Assembly: GCF_034432235.1 (NCBI RefSeq) | Contig: NZ_DAOUCJ010000037.1 | Location: 1-58,137 of the forward strand | Direction: 5' to 3' | From: Thermoflexus sp. | GTDB lineage: Bacteria; Chloroflexota; Anaerolineae; Thermoflexales; Thermoflexaceae | Length of the DNA stretch: 58,137 nt | In this document: positions 1 through 7,474 of the stretch, piece by piece | How the letters are laid out: the number at the start of each line of letters is the position of its first letter | How positions within the stretch are numbered: the first letter of the stretch is position 1 | The notes under the pieces: model-generated | Databases searched by the model: none | What the model saw: only the letters and a program-made list of their open reading frames with translations | What the model was told of the DNA's origin: nothing | Made by a program: the position numbers and the translations under genes

Positions 1-1784
1 CCCAGATAGCGCTCCAGGGACGCCGGGGTGATCACCCGCCGATACGGCTTCCCCTCCGCCACCAGCCGCGCGGTCTTGCGGCAGATGGCCGCGATCTCCC
101 GCTCCAGGTTCCGCACCCCCGCCTCCGAGGTGTATTCCCGGATGATCCGCCGCAGGGCCCCATCGGTGATCTTCAGGGGGATCCCTGCCAGCCCGTTCTC
201 CTCCATCTGCCGGGGGATCAGGAACCGCCGGGCGATCTGCACCTTCTCCCCCTCGGTGTAGCCCGGGAACTCGATGACCTCCAGCCGGTCCCGCAGCGCC
301 GGGGGCACCGTGTCCAGGATGTTGGCCGTGGTGATGAACAGGACCTTCGACAGGTTATACGGGATCTCCAGGTAGTGATCCGAGAAGGCATGGTTCTGCT
401 CGGGATCCAGCACCTCCAGCAGGGCCGCCGCCGGATCCCCCCGGAAGTCCACGCCGATCTTGTCGATTTCATCCAGCATGAAAACCGGATTGATGGTCCC
501 CGCCCGGGCCATCCCCTGCAGGATCCGACCCGGCAGGGCGCCGATGTAGGTCCGGCGATGGCCCCGGATCTCCGCCTCGTCGTGGATGCCCCCCAGGGAG
601 ACGCGGACGAACCGCCGGCCCAGGGCCTCGGCGATGGCTTTCCCCAGGGAGGTCTTGCCGGTGCCCGGGGGGCCCACAAAGCACAGGATGGGGCTGCGGC
701 TGCGCTCCCCGGCCAGCTTGCGCACCGCCAGGAACTCCAGGATCCGCTCCTTGGCTTTCTTCAGCCCGTAGTGATGCCGCTCCAGCACCTCCGCCGCGTG
801 GGCGATATCCAGGTTGTCTTCCGTCTCTTCGGTCCACGGGAGCTCCAAGATCCAGTCGATGTAGGTGCGGATGATGCTGACCTCCGGGGAGAGAGGCGGC
901 ATCTGGGCGAGGCGGTTGAGCTCCTTCTCCGCCCGGGCCCGCACCTCCTCCGGAAGGTTCTTGGCCTCGATCCGCTCCCGCAGCTCCTGAATCTCCTGGG
1001 TGTAGACGTCGGCCTCCCCCAGCTCATGCTGGATGGCCTTCATCTGCTCCCGCAGATAGAACTCCCGCTGGGTGCGGTCGACCTCCTGCTGCACCTGCGC
1101 CTGGATCTTGCTCTCCAGCTCCAGCACGTCCAGGAGCCGGGCGAGCAGGATGGAGAGGCGCAACAACCGGGCGGAGGGCTCGAAGATCTCCAGGAGCTCC
1201 TGCCGCTCGGCTGTCTTCAGGTTCAGGGTGCTGGCGATCAGATCCGCCAGCCAGCCCGGCTCGTCGATGTTCATGGCGAAGACATACGCGTCTTCCGGGA
1301 CCGCCCGGTCCAGCTGCACCACCCGCTCGAACTGGGAGAGGACCGCCCGCATCAGCGCCTCGGTGGCCGGCGGCCGGTCCGTCCGTTCGAAGATGAGGCG
1401 AACCCAGGCCCGCAGGTAGGGCTCCTGCTGGAGGAACTCCACGACCTGGGCCCGCTGCTGGCCCTGAACCAGGACGCTGGTGGTGCCATCGGGCATGCGC
1501 AGGACCCGGGCCACCGAGACCAGCGTCCCGACGGTATAGAGGTCCTCCGGGGTGGGATCCTCAATGCGCTCCTCCCGCTGGGTCAGGGTCACCAGCGGCT
1601 CCTCCCGCTGGACGGCGGCCTCCACCGCCCGCAGGGATTTGTCGCGGCCCACCAGGATGGGGGTCACCATCCGGGGGAAGACCACCACGTCCCGCAACGG
1701 GAGGACGGCCGCTTCCACCAGCTCCTCCCCCTCGGCCCGCTGGTCCAGCGCTTCCTGTCCCAGAACCGACTCCAGGGCCATCAT
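1..1784 (-). CDS. lon: ATP-dependent protease Lon (partial, C-terminus outside window)
   Basis: Cytosolic AAA+ serine protease that degrades misfolded and regulatory proteins. The reading frame is open from 1784 to the left window edge, giving about 594 visible residues; a full Lon is near 800. The N-terminal substrate domain starts with LPLRDVVVFPRMVTPILVG near residues 28-46. The Walker A motif GPPGTGKTS lies near residue 371 and Walker B LDEIDK near residue 436. The proteolytic domain with its Ser-Lys dyad should lie beyond the edge. The start is an ATGATG doublet (1784 or 1781) behind AAAGGAG; spacing slightly favours the second ATG. The gene stands alone, with an intergenic repeat upstream. 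Identity is secure; only the exact start and the missing end are uncertain. Confidence 0.95.
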   Translation of the reverse strand, partial: MMALESVLGQEALDQRAEGEELVEAAVLPLRDVVVFPRMVTPILVGRDKSLRAVEAAVQREEPLVTLTQREERIEDPTPEDLYTVGTLVSVARVLRMPDGTTSVLVQGQQRAQVVEFLQQEPYLRAWVRLIFERTDRPPATEALMRAVLSQFERVVQLDRAVPEDAYVFAMNIDEPGWLADLIASTLNLKTAERQELLEIFEPSARLLRLSILLARLLDVLELESKIQAQVQQEVDRTQREFYLREQMKAIQHELGEADVYTQEIQELRERIEAKNLPEEVRARAEKELNRLAQMPPLSPEVSIIRTYIDWILELPWTEETEDNLDIAHAAEVLERHHYGLKKAKERILEFLAVRKLAGERSRSPILCFVGPPGTGKTSLGKAIAEALGRRFVRVSLGGIHDEAEIRGHRRTYIGALPGRILQGMARAGTINPVFMLDEIDKIGVDFRGDPAAALLEVLDPEQNHAFSDHYLEIPYNLSKVLFITTANILDTVPPALRDRLEVIEFPGYTEGEKVQIARRFLIPRQMEENGLAGIPLKITDGALRRIIREYTSEAGVRNLEREIAAICRKTARLVAEGKPYRRVITPASLERYL

Positions 1785-1887
1785 GCGCTCCTTTACCCGC
1801 GAACTGTCCCCTTCGCCTTTCGTCGCTCGCTTTCGAGGGTATCGGGATTCTATCACAGGCGCCCGGTGAGGGAAGTCCCGGTTTTTC

Positions 1888-2016
1888 CGCCGATGGAAAT
1901 CGGCCTCTTAGGGCGCTGCGCGCCGAACGTCGGCCTTCGCCGACGCGAAAGGCTTTTGGCCGGCGGAGGCCGGCCGATGGCCGGAGGCCTCTAAAGGTCG
2001 AATTCCTTCGACGCCC
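1888..2016. repeat. Structured intergenic repeat, copy A
   Basis: This stretch of about 129 bp between lon and the Uma2 gene is clearly homologous, on the opposite strand, to 36361-36491. It contains two internal hairpins: one around GTCGGCCTTCGCCGAC and one around GGCCGGCGGAGGCCGGCC. An imperfect outer pairing joins its left end (GAAATCGGCCTC) with its right end (GGTCGAATTC). The arrangement of one closing stem plus two hairpins is shared with the other copy, although the outer stem differs in sequence. No convincing protein reads through it. It ends at the stop codon of the Uma2 gene. It resembles a REP/BIME-like or MITE-like dispersed element. Confidence 0.8.
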
Positions 2017-2586
2017 TTACAGATCCTGGAAGAGCGCGGCGACGTCCACTTCCAGGCCGGGGATCAGCCGGCTGCGCACCCGGCCTTCCCCCCGCGCCCC
2101 CTCGATGAGCACGAGCCGATCCCCTTCCAGCCCATAGACCTCAACCGTCCGCGTCTCCGGATCCACCACCCAGTATTCCCGCACCCCCGCCCGCCCGTAA
2201 TCGTAGCGCTTCTCCAGAAGATCCAGATGGGCCGTCGACGGCGAAACCACCTCCACCACCAGGTCCGGCGCCCCCTCGATATGGGTCTCCCGCAGCCGAT
2301 CCGCATGCTCCCGCAGCACCACCAGCAGGTCCGGCTGATACACCGTGTCCTCCATCAGCTTCACATCCAGCGGCGCGTCGTAGACCCACCCCAGGCCCGG
2401 TCGACGGACCGCTTCCACGAGCAGCAGCTCGAAACGCAACGAAACCTCCTGATGTTTGCGCGATGGCGATGGGCTCGGCATGGGAACCCCCCGCACCAGG
2501 ATCCAGTAGCCCGGCTGATCCTCCGCCCACCGGCGGAAGGCTTCATAGCTCTCAAAACGGACATGCTCCGCGACCGCCCGAGCCAT
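2017..2586 (-). CDS. Uma2 family endonuclease (DUF820)
   Basis: Predicted 189-residue protein of the Uma2/DUF820 family, which has a PD-(D/E)XK restriction-endonuclease-like fold and is heavily expanded in Chloroflexota and cyanobacteria. Visible family features are QPDLLVV near residue 85, APDLVVEVVSPST at 106-118 with the catalytic Asp and Glu, the following Lys near 126, and GVREYWVVDP. The cellular role of the family is not well established. It lies 15 bp after the start codon of the BMP-like lipoprotein gene's 3' end (2602), in the same direction as the response regulator and BMP genes, so it may be the last gene of that unit. Its stop codon abuts the structured repeat. Family assignment is strong; function is open. 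Confidence 0.88.
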   Translation of the reverse strand: MARAVAEHVRFESYEAFRRWAEDQPGYWILVRGVPMPSPSPSRKHQEVSLRFELLLVEAVRRPGLGWVYDAPLDVKLMEDTVYQPDLLVVLREHADRLRETHIEGAPDLVVEVVSPSTAHLDLLEKRYDYGRAGVREYWVVDPETRTVEVYGLEGDRLVLIEGARGEGRVRSRLIPGLEVDVAALFQDL

Positions 2587-2601
2587 CTCCCACCTCCGGC
2601 C

Positions 2602-3633
2602 TCATTCTCCAAGTGATTCCCCGAACCCCTCCGGGCACGGGTGGGGATGCACCGCGCGCTCCCGGATCTGCCGCTGGAGCCAGGAGGGCGCGATCCGGAA
2701 GAAGGTCGGCGTTCCCCGCCAGACGAAGCCCCCTTCCTCCAGCTTCAGCGTCCACCGCATCCCGAAAGGCACCTCCCCCCGCCGGCTCTGACGCAGGATC
2801 CGCCGCACCGCCTCGTCGATCGCCGGGGTGACCGAGCCCAGGAGCGCCTCGAAGGCCGGGGAGCGCATGGCCTCGTAGCGCGCCCCCCAGTCTTCCCCGA
2901 ACCCGATGGCGTAGCGCCGCGTGGCCGCCGCGGCCTCGAAAAGGCCGGCGCTGCTCCCCCCGGCCAGCCCGAAGACGATCCCGGCGCCCCGCTCATACAG
3001 CCGCAGCGCCGCCTCGAAACCCGCGACCGGATCCGAAGTCGTCTCCACTTCTTCGAGCAGGATCTCCTCCAGGCCCGCCGCCCAGGCCCCGCACCGATAT
3101 CCCTCCAGGGCCACCGAGGCCCCCGGGCCGGCCAGCGCCCCAATCCGACGCCCAGGCCTTCGATCGGACCCTTCCTGCCCGACGAGCTGGCCGGCGATAT
3201 ACCCGGCCAGCCAGCCGGCTTCCCATGCATCAAACGAAAGAACCAGCACATTCGGCGGGATCTCCCCCGGATCCTCCAGGCCGAGCAGGACAAAGCGCTT
3301 GCCGGGGAAGATCCGCGCCTGCTCCAGGCCGAGGCGAGCGGGGCCTTCCATCCCGATGATGAAAAGCCGGTGATCAGGCTCCCGAACGGCCTCCCGGATC
3401 ATCCGTTCCCAGGCGATGGGATCCCCTCCGAGCGCCAGCAGCGGAACGCGCACGCCCTCGCTCCGCTGGAAGGCGGCGACGCCCGCCGCGGCGAAATCGA
3501 AGGGGCCTCGATCGCCTTCCACCCCCTGGATGAGGAGAACCACCGAGGTCAGTGAGGGCTGGCGCGCCGCTTTCCCCGCACAGCCCGCGGTCAGGAGGAT
3601 CCCCGCGAGGCCGATCCGGAACCACCCTTTCAT
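2602..3633 (-). CDS. BMP-family (PnrA/Med-like) substrate-binding lipoprotein
   Basis: A 343-residue predicted lipoprotein. The signal peptide ends in the lipobox LTAGC (Cys18). The remainder fits the BMP/PnrA family of periplasmic-binding-fold proteins that often bind nucleosides: alternating beta strands, a segment resembling the family's conserved NVLVLSFDAWEAGWLAGYIAG, and a GALAGPGASVALEGYRCG loop typical of the second lobe. No ABC permease or ATPase lies beside it, so it may act as a sensor partner rather than a transporter component. Its start overlaps the upstream response-regulator stop in an ATGA, which implies translational coupling. Family call is fairly sure; ligand unknown. Confidence 0.72.
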   Translation of the reverse strand: MKGWFRIGLAGILLTAGCAGKAARQPSLTSVVLLIQGVEGDRGPFDFAAAGVAAFQRSEGVRVPLLALGGDPIAWERMIREAVREPDHRLFIIGMEGPARLGLEQARIFPGKRFVLLGLEDPGEIPPNVLVLSFDAWEAGWLAGYIAGQLVGQEGSDRRPGRRIGALAGPGASVALEGYRCGAWAAGLEEILLEEVETTSDPVAGFEAALRLYERGAGIVFGLAGGSSAGLFEAAAATRRYAIGFGEDWGARYEAMRSPAFEALLGSVTPAIDEAVRRILRQSRRGEVPFGMRWTLKLEEGGFVWRGTPTFFRIAPSWLQRQIRERAVHPHPCPEGFGESLGE

Positions 3634-4616
3634 CCCGCGCGCTCTTCCCCTTCTTCCAGATCCGGGATCAGGCCCCGGGCCCGAGCCTCCTCGTAGCTGA
3701 GCAGCTCCCCCTCGAAAGGCGCGGGGAGCGCTTCCCCCTCCTCGAGGAAATGGATGGCTTCAGGGGAAGACCCCGCGGGGGCGGTCTGCTCGGGAGGGGC
3801 GGCCTCGGCCGGGGAAGGCGCCGCCTCCAGCATCCGCAGCCGGGCGAGGGCGTCCCGGAGCTCCAGCCAGGCCAGCCCGGGCTTCACGGTGCGAGGGACC
3901 ACGGCCACCAGAAAGCGCCCGGGCTCCAGACGCAGCCCATAAAGGACGCGTTGCGTCCCTTCCCACATCTGGGCCGCGAACGCCGGCTCCCCAAGCGCCG
4001 AGGCCAGGGTTTCCAGGAGCGCCCCGATCTGGGCGATCGCCCGGGCCACGGCCTGCGCCGCCGGCTCGGATACCCATCCCTGGGCGGCCAGCACCTCGCC
4101 CTGGGATCCCGTTAGCAGCGTCAGCTCCGCCCCCAGCCGGCTCTGCAAGGCCCGCAGGATCTCTTCCGCCTGCGCGCGCTGATCCGGGGCCAGGCTCTGA
4201 GAAGCGACAGGCGCCGGGGGAGCGGGAGCCGAGGGGGGGCCGGCCGGTCGGCGGGCTAAGGCCCGCGCTACCGTCTCCAGGACCTCGCTGGCGGTAAACG
4301 GTTTAGCGATGAAATCCACCGCCCCTTCCCGGAAGGCCTGGGCCACGGTCGCGGCGTCCGCGAAGCCGCTGAGGGCGACCACCGGGAGGTCGGGCCAGGA
4401 TTCCCGCAGGCGGCGGATGAGGGCCATCCCCCCCATCCCGCCCATCCGCAGATCGGTGATCACCAGGTCAACGGCCGCGCCCTCCAGGATCTGGAGCGCC
4501 CGCTCGGCGCTGGGCGCGGTGCGCACGGCATAACCGGCCACCCCGAGGATGTCGCTCAGGGTCTGCAGCACATCGATGGAATCATCGATGATCAGCACAC
4601 ATGGCGCCTTCGCCAT
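3630..4616 (-). CDS. Response regulator with C-terminal Roadblock-like region
   Basis: A 328-residue cytosolic protein. The N-terminal receiver domain (residues 5-120) has the acidic pair D11/D12, phosphoacceptor D55 in DLVITDLRM, S83 and K105 in AKPF, so it should be phosphorylatable. An Ala/Pro-rich linker follows. Residues about 145-265 (LGAELTLLTGSQGEVLAAQG, then a strand ending FLVAVVPR) look like a Roadblock/LC7 or GAF-like sensing fold. There is no DNA-binding domain and no adjacent histidine kinase. It is translationally coupled to the BMP-like lipoprotein gene through an ATGA overlap, suggesting that the two act in one signalling step. The receiver call is firm; the C-terminal fold is tentative. 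Confidence 0.8.
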   Translation of the reverse strand: MAKAPCVLIIDDSIDVLQTLSDILGVAGYAVRTAPSAERALQILEGAAVDLVITDLRMGGMGGMALIRRLRESWPDLPVVALSGFADAATVAQAFREGAVDFIAKPFTASEVLETVARALARRPAGPPSAPAPPAPVASQSLAPDQRAQAEEILRALQSRLGAELTLLTGSQGEVLAAQGWVSEPAAQAVARAIAQIGALLETLASALGEPAFAAQMWEGTQRVLYGLRLEPGRFLVAVVPRTVKPGLAWLELRDALARLRMLEAAPSPAEAAPPEQTAPAGSSPEAIHFLEEGEALPAPFEGELLSYEEARARGLIPDLEEGEERAG

Positions 4617-4646
4617 CTTCGACCTGCGAAGGGGATCAGCGAACCA

Positions 4647-5018
4647 TCAGCCGCCGGTTGTGATCGCTCGAAGGGTTAGCCCGATCATGATGACCAGGGC
4701 AATGCTGTAAAGCAACTGCTCCTGGCGCCCATCGCGGCCGCGGGTGTAAACGTAAACCAGGGGAAGGGCCAGCGCCAGGACGATCCCATACAAAACGTGC
4801 AGGCCGCCGCGGGCAGGCCAGAGCCGCATCAGGACCATCGCCAGGCCCAGGAGCCCCTGGAGGAGGATCACCCCCTCCAGGATCCACAACGCCCCCCAGA
4901 AATCCCCGCGAACCCCCTCTCCCCGCAGGTAGCGCCAGAACCCCCACAGCGCGCAGATCAGGGTGAAGAACAGGATCGTCCGGCTGAGCCCATCGTGCAA
5001 GGTGATCAGTGTCCCCAT
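4647..5018 (-). CDS. Small four-helix membrane protein, unknown function
   Basis: A 123-residue hydrophobic protein with about four predicted transmembrane segments: near residues 13-32, 42-65, 73-90 and 100-120. A His sits just before helix 1 (LHDGLS) and another at the start of helix 3 (GGLHVLYG). Two such His residues could bind haem or a quinone, but that is speculation. I do not recognise the family. It lies at the downstream end of the cytochrome maturation cluster, 126 bp after the TlpA lipoprotein gene and just upstream of the response regulator, all in one direction. The hydrophobic frame is preferred over the overlapping frame at 4636-5067, which lacks protein-like composition. Confidence 0.65.
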   Translation of the reverse strand: MGTLITLHDGLSRTILFFTLICALWGFWRYLRGEGVRGDFWGALWILEGVILLQGLLGLAMVLMRLWPARGGLHVLYGIVLALALPLVYVYTRGRDGRQEQLLYSIALVIMIGLTLRAITTGG

Positions 5019-5144
5019 CGGGATGTCCTGTGGCGAACCGGTATGGAGTGCGATCCTGTGCAGCCACGCTTTCCCCCAGAGACCCGGCCCCCAGAGCCCC
5101 CGTAAGGAAACCCGTGACGGGGGATGGGGAACGATCCGCTACCG

Positions 5145-5681
5145 TTAGCGACCCAGCAGGGGCCGGATGGTTTTCTCCACATCCTCGCGGCCCTTCAGGA
5201 TGCCCACCGCCACCCGGTGGATGATCCCCTCCCGGGTGATGAAAACCGTGGTGGGAACCCCGAAGATGCGATAGGCGCGCTCCGCCCGACCGTTGTGATC
5301 CAGCAGGATGGGAAAGGGCAGATCGAATTCCTCCACGAACTTCCGCACTTCCGAGAAATCGTCCTGGGAAGTGAGGTTCACCCCCAGGATCTCCAGGCCC
5401 TGGTCATGGTAATCCCGATAGATCTGAGCGAGCAACGGCATCTCCTCGCGGCACGGCCCACACCATGTCGCCCAGAAGTTCAACAGCACGACCTTTCCCC
5501 GCAGATCCCTCAGTCGCACGGTTCCCCTATCCAGGCGCTCCAGTTCGAAATCCGGTGCCGGGATCCCGGTGGTCAGGCCCATGGAGGCCGGGGTGGAAAC
5601 GGGGGGCACCGGATTCCCACCGGGGAGGCGCTGACAGGCCATCGTGAGCAGCATCAGGAGCGCGATCGCCCGCTTACCCAT
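5145..5681 (-). CDS. TlpA-like thioredoxin-fold lipoprotein
   Basis: A 178-residue extracytoplasmic thiol-disulfide protein. The signal peptide ends with a lipobox at Cys16 (LLTMAC), so it should be membrane anchored. The thioredoxin active site is WCGPC (Cys74, Cys77), followed by the TlpA/ResA-type GVPTTVFI cis-Pro loop. It probably keeps apocytochrome CXXCH cysteines reduced, receiving electrons from the CcdA homologue whose 3' end overlaps its start by 8 bp. The start at 5681 is chosen because it opens directly into the signal peptide and has GAGGGATCC in front. It is the second such thioredoxin of the cluster; the other is at 11194-11751. Confidence 0.9.
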   Translation of the reverse strand: MGKRAIALLMLLTMACQRLPGGNPVPPVSTPASMGLTTGIPAPDFELERLDRGTVRLRDLRGKVVLLNFWATWCGPCREEMPLLAQIYRDYHDQGLEILGVNLTSQDDFSEVRKFVEEFDLPFPILLDHNGRAERAYRIFGVPTTVFITREGIIHRVAVGILKGREDVEKTIRPLLGR

Positions 5682-6483
5682 GGATCCCTCCCAGGCTCCG
5701 GCCGCTGAGATAGCCCAGATAGGCGGGGACCAGGGGGAAGACACATGGCGAGAAGAAAGAGAGCAGGCCGGCCAGGAAGGCGACCGGATAGCCCAATCCG
5801 GCGCCCGGCCCCACATCGAGGAACAGGCCCAGCTGGGACGTCCAGATGCGCAGATTGGTGAACGTGGGAACCCAGAGGGGCAGCGTCATGGTCGAAAGGG
5901 AACGGGACAGCACATCCAGCAGCACCATCCCGCCGATGAGAAGGAGCAGCACGCCGCTCGCCATGTGGAAGGCCGGCAGATATCGCCGCATCCGCCGCAC
6001 GCCGGCGAGGGCGCGGTCCAGCAGCAGCCCCATGGCCAGGAAGGGAAGGCCCAGGCCGGCGGCGTAAGCGGCCAGCAGCCCCAGCGCCTGGCCCGCCGTC
6101 TCCTGCTGGAACGTCAGGGTGAGGATCGCCCCCAGCGTGGGGCCTACACACGGGGTCCACCCCGCGGCGAAAAAGACCCCCATCAGCCCCGAGGTCAGGT
6201 AGCTGAACGACCGGGCCTCCGGAAGATGCGGGCGCCACTCGGACATCATCAAGGGGTAGAGCAGAGGGATCCGGACCCCCAGCATCCCCAGGCCCATCAG
6301 GACCACCACGCTTCCCCCGAGGGCGGCCAGGAAGTCCCGCCCCTCGAAGAAGAGCCGGCCGAGGAGGGTGGCCGCCCCGCCCCAGGCGAAGACAAAAACG
6401 AAGGAGAATCCCAGCACGAAGGCCAGGGCGTGGGAGAACGTGCGCCAGCGGAGAGCCAGGATCCCCTCTTCACCGGAGGGCAT
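5674..6483 (-). CDS. ccdA: CcdA/DsbD-type thiol transporter with permuted helix order
   Basis: A 269-residue membrane protein that should pass electrons from cytosolic thioredoxin to extracytoplasmic TlpA/CcmG proteins. In ordinary CcdA the first helix carries LLSF-SPC-PLVP and is followed by HALAFVLGF. Here HALAFVLGF is at the N-terminus (about residue 18), AAGWTPCVGPTLGAILTL is central, and the segment FLAGLLSFFSPCVFPLVPAY is the last helix, just before the stop. Both redox cysteines are present, so the protein looks like a circular permutation and not a decayed gene. The start at 6483 follows GGGGAGGAAAGCG. It overlaps ccmD upstream and the TlpA gene downstream. Family certain; permutation read directly from the sequence. 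Confidence 0.85.
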   Translation of the reverse strand: MPSGEEGILALRWRTFSHALAFVLGFSFVFVFAWGGAATLLGRLFFEGRDFLAALGGSVVVLMGLGMLGVRIPLLYPLMMSEWRPHLPEARSFSYLTSGLMGVFFAAGWTPCVGPTLGAILTLTFQQETAGQALGLLAAYAAGLGLPFLAMGLLLDRALAGVRRMRRYLPAFHMASGVLLLLIGGMVLLDVLSRSLSTMTLPLWVPTFTNLRIWTSQLGLFLDVGPGAGLGYPVAFLAGLLSFFSPCVFPLVPAYLGYLSGRSLGGIHG

Positions 6484-6628
6484 CGCTTTCCTCCCCATGC
6501 TCCGGGTTAAGCTGCGTGCGGAGGCGGGCGATTCGCTCTTCCAGCGCCCGTTGCCGGCGCACCAGGTAAAGCACATAAAAGAACGTAACCCCCCAGAAGA
6601 CCAGATACGCTGCGACCAGATATCCCAT
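6470..6628 (-). CDS. ccmD: CcmD-like small membrane protein
   Basis: A 52-residue protein with one transmembrane helix (about residues 3-22, LVAAYLVFWGVTFFYVLYLV) followed by a basic, helical tail (RRQRALEERIARLR). That is the size and layout of CcmD, which helps release haem-loaded CcmE from the CcmABC complex. It lies 36 bp after ccmC in the same frame as the ccmC stop, and its 3' end overlaps ccdA by 14 bp. The position directly behind ccmC is the usual one. The start ATG at 6628 has only a weak GGAG upstream. CcmD is poorly conserved, so the call rests on size, topology and location. Confidence 0.78.
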   Translation of the reverse strand: MGYLVAAYLVFWGVTFFYVLYLVRRQRALEERIARLRTQLNPEHGEESDALR

Positions 6629-6664
6629 GGAAGTGGGCTCCAGGAACAGGATAGGGCTGCAACC

Positions 6665-7360
6665 TCAGGATGCCTCCGTCGCCGCTTCGATCGCCTCCAG
6701 GGCCTCCTGGGCCCGCTGGACCCGATAGCGCATCCCGAGGAGAACACTGAACAGCAACGTCCAGGCGATCAGGCTGAGCACCATGGTGTGCACCATGCGG
6801 GGCGTCAGGCCGAACTGCCCCTGAGCCTCCGAGGAGACGCTGGGGCCGAGCACGATGGGATGGATCGTGCGTAGCAGGCGGGCCGAAAGATACGTGAGGG
6901 GCACGGTCACGAAGGCCACGATGGCGTAAACCGCCGCGAAGCGGGCCCGGGTCTCCGGGTTCTCCACCGCGTTCCGTAGGAGCAGATAAGCCAGATACAC
7001 CACCCAGGTGATCGTCGTGGTGGTCAATCGCGGATCCCATGTCCACCACGTGTTCCACACGGGGCGGGCCCAGAGGGAGCCCGTGACGATCGCCATGGTG
7101 AGCAGCACCAGCCCGACCTCCACTGCGGCATGGCTGAGCTGATCCCAGCGGGCCGACCGCGTCCGCAGGTAAGCGATCGCGCTGACAAGAGCCACGGCGA
7201 AGGCCAGAAAGCCCGACCACGCGGTGCTGATATGGAAGTAAAAGATCCGCTGCACATCCCCCATTTTCGCCTCGCGGGGCGCATAAAGGAAGACCGCGAG
7301 GGTCGCCAGGACCATCAGGGCGATGGTCGCCCCAAGCCAGATCCGTTCCCACGCCCGCAT
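6665..7360 (-). CDS. ccmC: Haem exporter / haem-handling protein CcmC
   Basis: A 231-residue integral membrane protein with about six helices. It carries the WWD signature (VWNTWWTWDPRLTTT, near residues 104-118) and the flanking histidines expected to bind haem and hand it to CcmE. Length and helix pattern match CcmC, which is shorter than CcmF or CcsA. It sits between the ccmAB fusion and ccmD as in canonical ccmABCDE order. A palindromic repeat occupies the 114-bp gap to ccmAB. The start ATG at 7360 opens directly into the first helix, preceded by a GGAGG-like sequence. Confidence 0.92.
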   Translation of the reverse strand: MRAWERIWLGATIALMVLATLAVFLYAPREAKMGDVQRIFYFHISTAWSGFLAFAVALVSAIAYLRTRSARWDQLSHAAVEVGLVLLTMAIVTGSLWARPVWNTWWTWDPRLTTTTITWVVYLAYLLLRNAVENPETRARFAAVYAIVAFVTVPLTYLSARLLRTIHPIVLGPSVSSEAQGQFGLTPRMVHTMVLSLIAWTLLFSVLLGMRYRVQRAQEALEAIEAATEAS

Positions 7361-7395
7361 AAAAGCCTCCTTGATCCGGGGAAGAGAAAGGGCCT

Positions 7396-7460
7396 GCGTA
7401 GGGCAACTGCAAGCAGTTGCCTTACGCCTTGAAGCCCAGGGGCGGCTGGAGTATTAAGCA
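7396..7460. repeat. GTAGGGCAAC palindromic intergenic repeat, copy 1
   Basis: Between ccmAB and ccmC, 7396-7427 forms a long near-perfect inverted repeat (GCGTAGGGCAACTGC paired with GCAGTTGCCTTACGC). About 15 bp further on is the segment GCGGCTGGAGTATTAAGCA. The same pair of elements occurs at 27463-27547, where the arms read GTAGGGCAACGGC. Conservation of both the palindrome and the trailing AT-containing segment marks a dispersed family. It lies between two genes of the same operon and could affect transcript stability or act as an attenuator. Confidence 0.7.
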
Positions 7461-7474
7461 CCCCACACCCGGCG

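Noticed and set aside
375..1994. A 539-codon open frame on the plus strand opposite lon
   Set aside because: It is antisense to a clear Lon reading frame and is rich in Gly, Leu, Gln, Arg and Pro without any domain pattern. High GC content produces long shadow frames throughout this window.
4636..5067. Alternative 143-codon minus-strand frame over the small membrane protein
   Set aside because: The overlapping frame at 4647-5018 gives regular hydrophobic helices, while this frame is Gly/Pro/Arg-rich without structure.
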